Source: JBGSYJ01 sp041748075 (GTDB lineage Bacteria > Acidobacteriota > Thermoanaerobaculia > Gp7-AA8). Taken from it: 26,270 nt of DNA. The stretch spans positions 1 through 26,270 of the forward strand of contig JBGTDX010000018.1 of NCBI GenBank assembly GCA_041748075.1, read 5' to 3'. Of this stretch, positions 7,165 to 13,596 are shown one piece after another (the first letter of the stretch is position 1; the number at the start of each line of letters is the position of its first letter). The position numbers were made by a program, and so were the translations under genes. Under the pieces are notes generated by a model, which searched no databases, was not told the DNA's origin, and saw nothing but the letters and a program-made list of their open reading frames with translations.

Positions 7165-7891
7165 TCACCGCGCCGCCTTTCTTGTTGTATCCACGTCCCA
7201 TGGCGGATCCGCCGCTTTCTTCCGCATGTCGCGTAACGACGAGCCGCGTGCCGACGGGCGAGAGCGTCCACGATTCCTTCGTGGTGTGCTCGACCCGGAT
7301 CAGGAGGAATCGCGCCTTGACGGTCAGCTCGCTTTCGCCTGCGACCGGCACATTGTCGGCTCCGAGCCGCAGGGTGAGCTGGTGCTGAATGTTGCGCACA
7401 TGTTTTTTCTGATTCTGCGAAAGGTTTGGATCGATCGATAGAACGACCTGCCGCACAGCCCTGCCCTGATGGGTGCCTGGCTTGTCGGAAACGACGCGTG
7501 CTTTCTCGAGCATGCGCAGGAGCTTCGGCGCGATGTTTGCGAACTCCGACGCCTGGACCGGACTCACCTCGGAGAGGGCGCCCCGTGTCCCTGTCGGACT
7601 CTCAGGGTTCAGCTGGTTGGCCCGTTCTTCCCGCTCGACACGCTCGAGCTCGGCAGCAGGGTACGTGAGTGAGATCCCTTCCGAGCCAGCCTGAATGAAA
7701 AAGAGCGCTTTCCCTGTCTCGGGTTTGCCGTCATCGTCGTCGCTCGACATCGTGAGTGCCTGCTCCACGCGGAGCCGCACATCCTGTGACGCCGTGAAGT
7801 TCGACAGCGCTGCGCGAACGTCGGCGATCGCATCAGCGTGGGAGGGAAGGCCGAAGCTCAGGGCGATGAAGACGATGAACACGAATCTCAT
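7148..7891 (-). CDS. Exported protein of unknown function
   Basis: The product is 247 residues with a clear signal peptide (MRFVFIVFIALSFGLPSHADA). The mature part has an acidic patch, SSDDDDGKPETG, at about residues 49-60. It then has mixed segments that read like a beta-rich periplasmic protein (VRQVVLSIDPNLS, ELTVKARFLLIRVEHTTKESWTLSPVGTRLVVT). No catalytic motif is seen. It overlaps the upstream peptidase gene by 4 bases (ATGA), so the two are one transcription unit and translationally coupled. The pairing suggests a shared envelope role, but that is inference. I do not recognise a family. Confidence 0.75.
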   Translation of the reverse strand: MRFVFIVFIALSFGLPSHADAIADVRAALSNFTASQDVRLRVEQALTMSSDDDDGKPETGKALFFIQAGSEGISLTYPAAELERVEREERANQLNPESPTGTRGALSEVSPVQASEFANIAPKLLRMLEKARVVSDKPGTHQGRAVRQVVLSIDPNLSQNQKKHVRNIQHQLTLRLGADNVPVAGESELTVKARFLLIRVEHTTKESWTLSPVGTRLVVTRHAEESGGSAMGRGYNKKGGAVISVVR

Positions 7892-9174
7892 TGGGTCTCT
7901 CCAGGGTCGAGCTCGGCCAGAGCAACGGCGAGCAGCAGCATTTTACGGATGCCCTTGTAGAAGGGTTCGATGGCGCAGGACTCGGTGAGTGCATGGGCAT
8001 TCGAGCAGGGAGCCGTGCCTGTGGAAAGTGCCGAGATCCCGTTCCGGAGAGCAACGCTTGCATTGTTCGCACCCGAATTGTGAATTGGCGGGTTCTCGAA
8101 CCCGGCGGCGATGTGAACGGCTTGTGCAGTGCGGACGAGGTACGAGTTGCGGTGGCCGGGAATCTGTGCGGCGGGCGACTTCGAGATCACTTCGGTGTGT
8201 AGTTTCATCCCGGCCGCCTTCGCTTCCTCTTCGAGAATGTTCCGGATGACGTTCTCGAATTTCTGAAGAACTTCGTCATCCGTAGACCGGAGGTCGACGG
8301 TGAACCATGCATCCGAGGCTTTCGCATTGACCACATCGGCACCACCCATCATTCCGATGTTCAGGCGGGCCGCCGATTCGCGCGGCAACTGCAGGCGTGC
8401 GATCCGGTCGATGGCTCGGGCCGCCGGAACCGTAGCTGACCATGGCGGCGTGCTCGAGAGAGTGTGGCCACCAGGGCCCATGAAGTGATGTCTGTACCAG
8501 TGGATTCCGATTCCACCGTATGAAAATCCGGCGAAGCCACCATCGAATGCGAGAAAGTGATCGATCTGGTGCCGGTTGTCTGCGATGAACTGATTCACGC
8601 CTCGAAAATTTGTTTCCTCCTCTACGGTGAAGAGGGCGATCAGATCGCCCTTCGTGGAGATGCCAGCAGCATCGAGCGCACGGAGCGTCGCAAGGATCGC
8701 TTCAATATTTCTCGTCGCATCCCCGACTCCGGGCGCATGCAGCCTGCCATCGCGCACTGTCGCCTCGATCTCGAGTCCGGGCTGAAACACGGTGTCGAGA
8801 TGCGCATCGAGAACGATCGTGGGGCCGCCGCCCGTGCCTTTACGAGTCGCGATCACGTTGCCAGCGGAATCGCGCCGGACATCGAGAGTTTCGTGAGCGC
8901 GCAGGAGAGTTTCCACGTACCGCGCGCGCTCTTGCTCGTGACCCGAGGGTGCGTTGATCTCGGTGAGCGCGATCCACTGGGCGAGGATGGCATCCCGATT
9001 CGATTCGATGTGCTCGAATGCCCGAAGAATCCGCGAGTCCCTCATGAGCTCGCGAGCGGCGGCCAGCCGTTCCGCGTCGGGAAGGGGAGGGCTGCTTGTA
9101 TCGTAAGTTGTGCTGATACAGGAGGTAATGAAAAAAAATGGCAGCAACACTCTGAGGTAGAGAACTCGGTGCAT
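7888..9174 (-). CDS. M20-family metallopeptidase, predicted lipoprotein
   Basis: The product is 428 residues. A signal sequence ends in ITSC, giving a lipobox Cys at residue 19. Metal and catalytic motifs of M20 are present: HLDTVF (His125, Asp127), a bridging Asp at GVGDATRN (Asp152, where family members often have DxKGG), the Glu pair in VEEETNF (Glu185, Glu186), LAFDGGF, the dimerisation-domain GPGGHT, and a late NAHALTES His. It is therefore probably an active di-zinc peptidase or amidohydrolase held at the membrane on the periplasmic side. AAGGGA precedes the ATG. The exported protein downstream is coupled to it. The substrate is unknown. Confidence 0.85.
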   Translation of the reverse strand: MHRVLYLRVLLPFFFITSCISTTYDTSSPPLPDAERLAAARELMRDSRILRAFEHIESNRDAILAQWIALTEINAPSGHEQERARYVETLLRAHETLDVRRDSAGNVIATRKGTGGGPTIVLDAHLDTVFQPGLEIEATVRDGRLHAPGVGDATRNIEAILATLRALDAAGISTKGDLIALFTVEEETNFRGVNQFIADNRHQIDHFLAFDGGFAGFSYGGIGIHWYRHHFMGPGGHTLSSTPPWSATVPAARAIDRIARLQLPRESAARLNIGMMGGADVVNAKASDAWFTVDLRSTDDEVLQKFENVIRNILEEEAKAAGMKLHTEVISKSPAAQIPGHRNSYLVRTAQAVHIAAGFENPPIHNSGANNASVALRNGISALSTGTAPCSNAHALTESCAIEPFYKGIRKMLLLAVALAELDPGETQ

Positions 9175-9278
9175 GGGGTCCCTTTCCGGCGGCCTTTCCG
9201 GCCCTCCGGACCTTGGGAATCATACCGCCGGCCATCCTGCTCCGATTCGTTTGCGATGCCAAAAACATATCTGATGGC

Positions 9279-9306
9279 TTGAATCCCGCTTGTTGGGCGA
9301 TAATGC
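9279..9306 (+). promoter_or_regulatory. Weak candidate promoter of the PilZ gene
   Basis: TTGAAT at 9279-9284 and TAATGC at 9301-9306 are separated by 16 bp, and the PilZ start chosen here lies 26 bp downstream. The match to the sigma-70 consensus is modest (4 of 6 at -35, fewer at -10). The -10 overlaps an alternative ATG at 9303. Confidence 0.2.
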
Positions 9307-9332
9307 AAACTGACAACCAGGAAAGTTCTCAG

Positions 9333-10010
9333 ATGCCGGCTCCACGAAGTGCCTATCGCTTCAGGATTCAGGAACCGCTGCAGGGCAGATTCGGCCACGT
9401 AAATGTTTCGATCTGCGACCTGAGTGAGAAGGGTCTGCAGATCGAGCATTCGGAAGCGCTGCCGCAGGGATTCACAGGGAATCTTTCCTACACGATCCCC
9501 GGACGCAAGAAGCAGATTGATCTGCATGGTGAAATCCGCTGGAGCGTGGCTGACTCGTCGGGGATGAATTCTCGTTACCGCTCGGGTATAGCGATCGATG
9601 AGAACTCAGAGGCTTTGACGTCTTGTCTCGATCTCTTCATCCGCAAGGGAATCGCAAAGCTTGATCGAGGCGCGCGAGAGTCGAAGAAGCCGACTGTGTA
9701 TCCTGCGAACGCTTCGCCGAACAGCGAATTCGTGATTGCCGATGGCGCGCCGATGCAGTCTCGTCAGGACGATGGCGGCGTGAGCGTGGAGCAGCGTGCG
9801 ATCGAGCAGGCGAGGGAGCGTCTGGGCTCGAGCTTCGATGAGTCATTGCGATGGTACAACCGTGCCCGATACGCCATGGCTGAAGACTCGGTCCGGCAGG
9901 CAGTAATCGGCATCCGTCACAAAGAGGACGTCCTTGCAGTCTGGGAGTTCCTCGGTCGGACCATCGACATCGCCACGATCGCCAAAGTGTTCAATCGACG
10001 GACCTACTGA
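9333..10010 (+). CDS. PilZ-domain protein with an uncharacterised C-terminal region
   Basis: The product is 225 residues. The N-terminal PilZ domain has both c-di-GMP motifs: RxxxR (Arg5, Arg9 in PRSAYRF) and DxSxxG (Asp29, Ser31, Gly34 in DLSEKG), so binding of c-di-GMP is likely. A flexible linker follows. The C-terminal 65 residues (ERLGSSFDESLRWYNRARYAMAEDS up to AVWEFLGRTIDIATIAKVF) look helical and match no domain I know. The start at 9333 is chosen because AGGAAAG lies about 7 bases upstream; the ATG at 9303 has no ribosome binding site. A second PilZ gene lies close by on the other strand. The target process is unknown; motility or exopolysaccharide control is usual for the family. 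Confidence 0.8.
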   Translation: MPAPRSAYRFRIQEPLQGRFGHVNVSICDLSEKGLQIEHSEALPQGFTGNLSYTIPGRKKQIDLHGEIRWSVADSSGMNSRYRSGIAIDENSEALTSCLDLFIRKGIAKLDRGARESKKPTVYPANASPNSEFVIADGAPMQSRQDDGGVSVEQRAIEQARERLGSSFDESLRWYNRARYAMAEDSVRQAVIGIRHKEDVLAVWEFLGRTIDIATIAKVFNRRTY

Positions 10011-10044
10011 GCGTGCCGTGCCGTGAGGCATGAGTGCGGGGTCA

Positions 10045-10461
10045 TCATCTCAAGTCGCCGAGCTGCTTCCGTATCCTCGAGCGCAGCTCGTCCGTCGTCC
10101 CGTCTTTCGCCGCCCTTCGCCCTGCCCAACCATCAGACCCGAAAATATAGGGGCCCAGGACGGGATCTCCGGGTGCCCACGGAAGAAGGTGAAGGTGGAA
10201 GTGGAGGTCCACGTCGCCAACGGCGGCCATATAGAACTTCTCAAGTCCGGCGAGTGAACGGACGGCCGCTGCAATGCGCTTCGACGTTACCAGCACGTCC
10301 GCAGCCTCCTGGTCTGTCAGGTCGTCGAGCAGCGGACGATGCTCGCGTACCGACACGACGATGTGAGCAGGCCCGACTGGATTCTCCGGAAAGAATGCTT
10401 TGCTGAACTGCGACTCCGCAATCAGCTCGATTTCAGTGACTTCGCAGATGCGGCAACTCAT
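10045..10461 (-). CDS. HIT-family nucleotide-binding hydrolase
   Basis: The product is 138 residues. It starts MSCRICEV, with a CxxC pair at Cys3 and Cys6 like many HIT proteins. The active-site histidine triad is DLHFHLHLLP (His87, His89, His91), preceded by the usual GPAHIVVSVREH segment. Such proteins hydrolyse nucleotide phosphoramidates or dinucleoside polyphosphates. The ATG at 10461 overlaps the stop of the PilZ gene by 4 bases (ATGA), so a three-gene operon yceH-pilZ-HIT is likely. A longer frame to 10563 would overlap the PilZ gene by about 100 bp and is not supported. The physiological substrate is unknown. Confidence 0.85.
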   Translation of the reverse strand: MSCRICEVTEIELIAESQFSKAFFPENPVGPAHIVVSVREHRPLLDDLTDQEAADVLVTSKRIAAAVRSLAGLEKFYMAAVGDVDLHFHLHLLPWAPGDPVLGPYIFGSDGWAGRRAAKDGTTDELRSRIRKQLGDLR

Positions 10462-10826
10462 ACGACTCCCCCTCGATGCATCGATGGGGGCCGGCTCACA
10501 TCCAGATGAATTGAGCTCATGCCCGAAAGCCGGTCGATGACTCCCTGCGCGACCTCGATCCACTGCGTGAAGCGGAGACCTGATTCGAAGGCGGTTCCAG
10601 GCCCTACTGTGTCGCTGCGGGTCCAGATGATTTCGGCGTGAATCGTGATGGCTCCTGCTGAGAATTGCAGATCACCGTTCGTCCATCCGTCGATCGGGTC
10701 TGTGTGGCGTATGAGCGCCCCGCGAACACTGATGTTGACGAGCATGATCTTCACGTCCTCGAACGAGCCTGCGATCGGCGGCTCGGCCACGTACCTCGGA
10801 TGTGCACGAAGATCTTCGTCGATCAT
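10458..10826 (-). CDS. Single-domain PilZ protein
   Basis: The product is 122 residues and is essentially one PilZ domain. RAHPR gives the RxxxR motif (Arg7, Arg11) and NISVRG the [D/N]xSxxG motif (Asn31, Ser33, Gly36), so c-di-GMP binding is likely. The remaining beta strands include AITIHAEIIWTRSDT and SGLRFTQW. It is placed between yceH (11 bp upstream) and the HIT gene (4-bp overlap). The start has no strong ribosome binding site, so coupling to yceH is plausible. It is probably an adaptor that passes a c-di-GMP signal to a partner protein; the partner is not identifiable here. Confidence 0.8.
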   Translation of the reverse strand: MIDEDLRAHPRYVAEPPIAGSFEDVKIMLVNISVRGALIRHTDPIDGWTNGDLQFSAGAITIHAEIIWTRSDTVGPGTAFESGLRFTQWIEVAQGVIDRLSGMSSIHLDVSRPPSMHRGGVV

Positions 10827-10837
10827 GCCGGACAGGT

Positions 10838-11491
10838 TCAGACTCCGAATTGTGCTTTGAGATTTCGAATCTCGGCGTTCAGTTTTTCGACGGCTTCCTC
10901 GAGCTGTGCGACACGCGGCTCGAGTCCAGCCGAACGAGTCATGCGCGGCGATGCCGCGTCGGCTCCCTGTTCGAGACCCTCCGTTCCGCCGATCAGATGC
11001 ATCCAGCGACGCTCCTTCCTTCCCGGCTGTCTCGGCAGTTCGACCACGAGCGGTTCGTCGCCCGACGCGAGTGTTCTGAGCACATCCTCCACCTCAGCAG
11101 GCGTGCGAAACGCGAAGAGCCGTTCGCTGCGTCCGCGGAGCTCACCGGGAGTCTGAGGGCCTCGAAGAAGCAGCAGAGTGATCAGGGCCTTTCCGGCTGC
11201 GTCGAGACCCCAGGGGCCGTCGACGTTATGCTTCCAGTGAATGCTCCGGCTGCCGATGACCTTCCAGACGAGAACCTGATGTTGAAGGCGATCGAGCGCA
11301 TCGTTGATGTCGTCCTCGGTGAGCTCCATGACGGGGTCGCGGTTCGATTTCTGATTGCACGCAGCCACCAGCCCGCTGAGCTTCATAGGATAGTAGTCCG
11401 GCGTCGCCTGTTGTTTTTCGAGGAGCGAGCCAAGGACGCGGAGCTCGATGGCGTCGAGCGGCTTTTCGAGCTTCATCTTCTCCCGTTCCAT
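10838..11491 (-). CDS. yceH: YceH family protein (UPF0502, DUF480)
   Basis: The product is 217 residues, close to the 215 of Escherichia coli YceH. The hallmark LDAIELRVLGSLLEKQQATPDYYP lies near the N-terminus, followed by ACNQKSNRDPVMEL and the helix DALDRLQ. This gives the paired winged-helix organisation of the family (about residues 10-95 and 100-180). A C-terminal coiled coil (LEPRVAQLEEAVEKLNAEIRNL) ends the protein. The function is not settled; the fold suggests DNA binding. It is the first gene of the yceH-pilZ-HIT unit and diverges from the receiver gene across about 100 bp. Confidence 0.9.
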   Translation of the reverse strand: MEREKMKLEKPLDAIELRVLGSLLEKQQATPDYYPMKLSGLVAACNQKSNRDPVMELTEDDINDALDRLQHQVLVWKVIGSRSIHWKHNVDGPWGLDAAGKALITLLLLRGPQTPGELRGRSERLFAFRTPAEVEDVLRTLASGDEPLVVELPRQPGRKERRWMHLIGGTEGLEQGADAASPRMTRSAGLEPRVAQLEEAVEKLNAEIRNLKAQFGV

Positions 11492-11532
11492 GGCAACAGG
11501 ATAAATGAAAGGGGAGGGCGTTCTTCCGTTTT

Positions 11533-11549
11533 TTGACGTTGCATTGACG
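11533..11549 (+). promoter_or_regulatory. TTGACG-N5-TTGACG direct repeat upstream of the receiver gene
   Basis: Two perfect TTGACG hexamers start 11 bp apart, as at 813-829, and the 18-bp segments at the two sites agree at 16 positions. A TATTCT that could serve as -10 starts 9 bp after the second hexamer. This resembles activated promoters in which a PhoB/OmpR-type direct repeat replaces the -35 box. The same site could also affect yceH on the other strand. Confidence 0.4.
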
Positions 11550-11558
11550 GCCTGCCGC

Positions 11559-11564
11559 TATTCT
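11559..11564 (+). promoter_or_regulatory. Candidate -10 box (TATTCT)
   Basis: TATTCT matches the TATAAT consensus at 4 of 6 positions and lies 29 bp before the receiver start codon. No TTGACG is at the standard 16-18 bp distance: the two upstream copies give spacers of 20 and 9 bp. Promoter function would therefore need an activator. Confidence 0.25.
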
Positions 11565-11593
11565 CCGGAAAACGAGTGGGAGAGGGGCGCTGC

Positions 11594-11962
11594 ATGGAGA
11601 ATTCAGGAAAGCGGGCCTTGGTAGTGGACGACAATGAGGCGACTCGCTTACTGGTCCAGGCGGCATTGAGGCGAGAAGGATTCCAGACGGACTCCGCCCG
11701 CGACGGAGCTGAGGCAATTCAGCTCCTTGGCCGCTATGACGGGTACGAGCTGATCGTGCTCGACCTCATGATGCCGAACGTGGACGGGTACGGAGTTCTC
11801 GAGTACCTGGGATCGGGCGAAGGCTTTCCGCCCTCTCTACGAAAAATTCTCCTGGTCACCGCGTCGCCGCACCTGATCGATGGCGCACGGCTGCCGAAAG
11901 AAATCTGCGAAGTGCTCTTCAAGCCGTTCAGCGGTGAGCTGCTGATCGAGCACGTCAGCTGA
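11594..11962 (+). CDS. Stand-alone response-regulator receiver protein
   Basis: The product is 122 residues and consists only of a CheY-like receiver domain. Conserved positions are intact: the acidic pair Asp12-Asp13 (VVDDNE), phospho-acceptor Asp57 (LIVLDLMMP), Thr89 (LLVTAS) and Lys110 (LFKPF). With no output domain it must act through protein contacts, as CheY or Spo0F-type proteins do. The ATG at 11594 follows a GAGAGGGG run by 6 bases; a GTG at 11576 in frame is less likely. No histidine kinase gene is in the window. The gene converges with the DUF2071 gene, with 13 bp between stops. Confidence 0.85.
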   Translation: MENSGKRALVVDDNEATRLLVQAALRREGFQTDSARDGAEAIQLLGRYDGYELIVLDLMMPNVDGYGVLEYLGSGEGFPPSLRKILLVTASPHLIDGARLPKEICEVLFKPFSGELLIEHVS

Positions 11963-11975
11963 GGCACTGTTCGCA

Positions 11976-12731
11976 TCACCGGAGCTTTTCCGGCCTGAAG
12001 ATCTCCACCTCGACTCCTCGTGAGTAATGGGCCAGAAGCCCTGCATCCGGGCGCGTAATTCCGGCAGCCCAGACGAGTGTCTCTTCCAGCAGTTCGACTC
12101 GCGCCCTCATGAGCGGATACGCCGCGTGGTGAACGCGTGCGCGATAGAGATAATCGTCGGATCGGGCGTAGAGGACGTAGCGCTCGATGAGGAAGTGCTC
12201 CACCGAGCCGGGCGAGGCCTGTGTCGTGGGCGATTCCTCGGCACCGTATCGAATGTGGCAGTTGGCCGGTTGCGGCCCGCCGCCGGTGCGGGTTGATTCG
12301 AATTCGATGGAGGGACGCTCGCCATTCGAAGTCCGGAACCGGATTTCAGCCGGGTAATACTCGAGGTGATACAGCGCACGCGCGGCGGTCACGGCGATGA
12401 GGCTCGAAGCGTCAAGACTGAAGAACCAGACTCCCGGGTCCTGCCCGTTGCGGTGGACGTAAGTCCGGACGTTGACCTCGTGGAAGTCGGAAAGGAAGGG
12501 AACTGGGGGAGTGATCAGCGGGCGGGTTCCGGTAATCGTGAAGGGGATCAGGCTGACCCATGCGTTGCCGTCGTGGGTGTCGATCTCGAGGCCTGAAGGC
12601 ACGAGAGGGCGCAGTTTGTCGGGCGAGACCGGCCAATGCAGAAAGAGCAGGTGATGCCAGCGCTGCTTCATGATGGCGGTCGCGTCCGGGCGGAGCGTGG
12701 GCGAGATTCGATCGATCGGGTCTGAGGTCAA
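11976..12731 (-). CDS. DUF2071 family protein (YqjF-like)
   Basis: The product is about 251 residues. The family signature is clear: MKQRWHHLLFLHWPVSPDKLRPLVPSGLEIDTHDGNAWVSLIPF, then FHEVNVRTYVHRNGQDPGVWFFSLDASS and ALYHLEYYPAEI. It is a cytoplasmic beta-rich fold related to acetoacetate decarboxylase-like proteins; no activity is known. The start is uncertain. I chose a TTG at 12731 with GGAGG 4 bases upstream, because DPIDRISPTLRPDA before the core looks like normal family sequence. Alternatives are ATG 12770 and ATG 12671. The open frame beyond 12770 overlaps the transporter gene and is a shadow. Confidence 0.8.
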   Translation of the reverse strand: MTSDPIDRISPTLRPDATAIMKQRWHHLLFLHWPVSPDKLRPLVPSGLEIDTHDGNAWVSLIPFTITGTRPLITPPVPFLSDFHEVNVRTYVHRNGQDPGVWFFSLDASSLIAVTAARALYHLEYYPAEIRFRTSNGERPSIEFESTRTGGGPQPANCHIRYGAEESPTTQASPGSVEHFLIERYVLYARSDDYLYRARVHHAAYPLMRARVELLEETLVWAAGITRPDAGLLAHYSRGVEVEIFRPEKLR

Positions 12732-12884
12732 GGAGCCTCCAGCGAATATCAAGATCCATTCCCGGTGCATGGAATGACCACGGGACGCAGATGAAGGTGC
12801 GGTGTTTGTAAGGCCGTGGTTCCCTACCCTCGAACGGTGCGGAGGAGCGGAGTCCCGCCATATGCCGTAGGCTAAAGCTCTCCG

Positions 12885-13451
12885 ATGCCCTTTTTCATTG
12901 CGCTCGCTCTCGTGTTCGTCGCCGAAATGGGTGACAAGAGCCAGCTGCTCGTTCTTGCGTTCGCTGCCCGCTACCCGCTGCGTGTCGTTGTCCCGGCAGT
13001 CCTGCTTGCGACGCTTCTCATTCACTTCTTCTCGGCGAGCGTCGGTCATCTCGCAGGGTCAGTGCTCCCCATGTTCTGGACGCAACTCGGCGCGGGAGTG
13101 GCGTTCATTCTCTTCGGGCTCTGGACCTTGCGGCCCGAACGTGAGCACGCAGACGGACAGGGGGAGGGCTTGCAGTGGGGACCGTTTCTGATGATCGCCG
13201 GTACGTTTTTTCTCAGCGAACTGGGCGACAAAACGATGCTGGTCTCGATTGCCGTTGCGGGGCAGCAGCGCTCGTTCCTCGCGGTCTGGCTGGGCGGCAC
13301 ACTGGGGATGTTCCTCGCAGACTCCATCGCGCTGGTGGCCGGGCGGTTCCTCGGAACGAAACTGCAGCCGAAGTGGATTCGATACGGCTCTGCCGCGGTC
13401 TTCATGATCACGGGAGTTGTCGTCCTGGTTCATCTCGCCGCAGGGCTCTAA
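12885..13451 (+). CDS. UPF0016/GDT1 (TMEM165-like) cation transporter
   Basis: The product is 188 residues with six hydrophobic segments arranged as two repeated halves. Each half has the family motif ExGDK[ST]: EMGDKS at residues 14-19 and ELGDKT at 112-117. These acidic motifs bind Mn2+ or Ca2+ in GDT1-family transporters, and bacterial members export manganese. The central loop (about 83-95) is hydrophilic and rich in His, Asp and Glu. The upstream gap was inspected for the yybP-ykoY manganese riboswitch that often precedes such genes, and none was seen. A large inverted repeat lies after the stop. The metal specificity here is inferred from the family. Confidence 0.9.
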   Translation: MPFFIALALVFVAEMGDKSQLLVLAFAARYPLRVVVPAVLLATLLIHFFSASVGHLAGSVLPMFWTQLGAGVAFILFGLWTLRPEREHADGQGEGLQWGPFLMIAGTFFLSELGDKTMLVSIAVAGQQRSFLAVWLGGTLGMFLADSIALVAGRFLGTKLQPKWIRYGSAAVFMITGVVVLVHLAAGL

Positions 13452-13485
13452 GGTGGATGGATTTCGCAGTGCGTGGACGTCGCAG

Positions 13486-13568
13486 GTGGCCGAATATTGC
13501 ATGTTCGGCCCTCAGTCCATGGCGGGTCATCTCTGAAAACCAGGGCCGAACATGCAATGTTCGGCCAC
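13486..13568. repeat. Nested inverted repeat between convergent genes, possible bidirectional terminator
   Basis: Two 27-bp arms (13486-13512 and 13542-13568) are inverted copies with one mismatch, separated by 29 bp. Each arm is itself a hairpin: 13544-13566 has perfect 10-bp stems (GGCCGAACAT, loop GCA), and 13488-13510 has the same stem with one change that becomes a G-U pair in RNA. The element sits between the convergent transporter and GGDEF-EAL genes, about 35 bp after one stop and 29 bp from the other. It lacks a U-tract, so a REP-like role is as likely as termination. Confidence 0.6.
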
Positions 13569-13596
13569 TCGACCGAACCAGTTCGCCGAGGCGCGG

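Noticed and set aside
12732..12884. Possible manganese (yybP-ykoY) riboswitch before the UPF0016 transporter
   Set aside because: The conserved paired G-rich and C-rich elements of that riboswitch could not be found. The gap is short and partly occupied by the divergent gene's start region.
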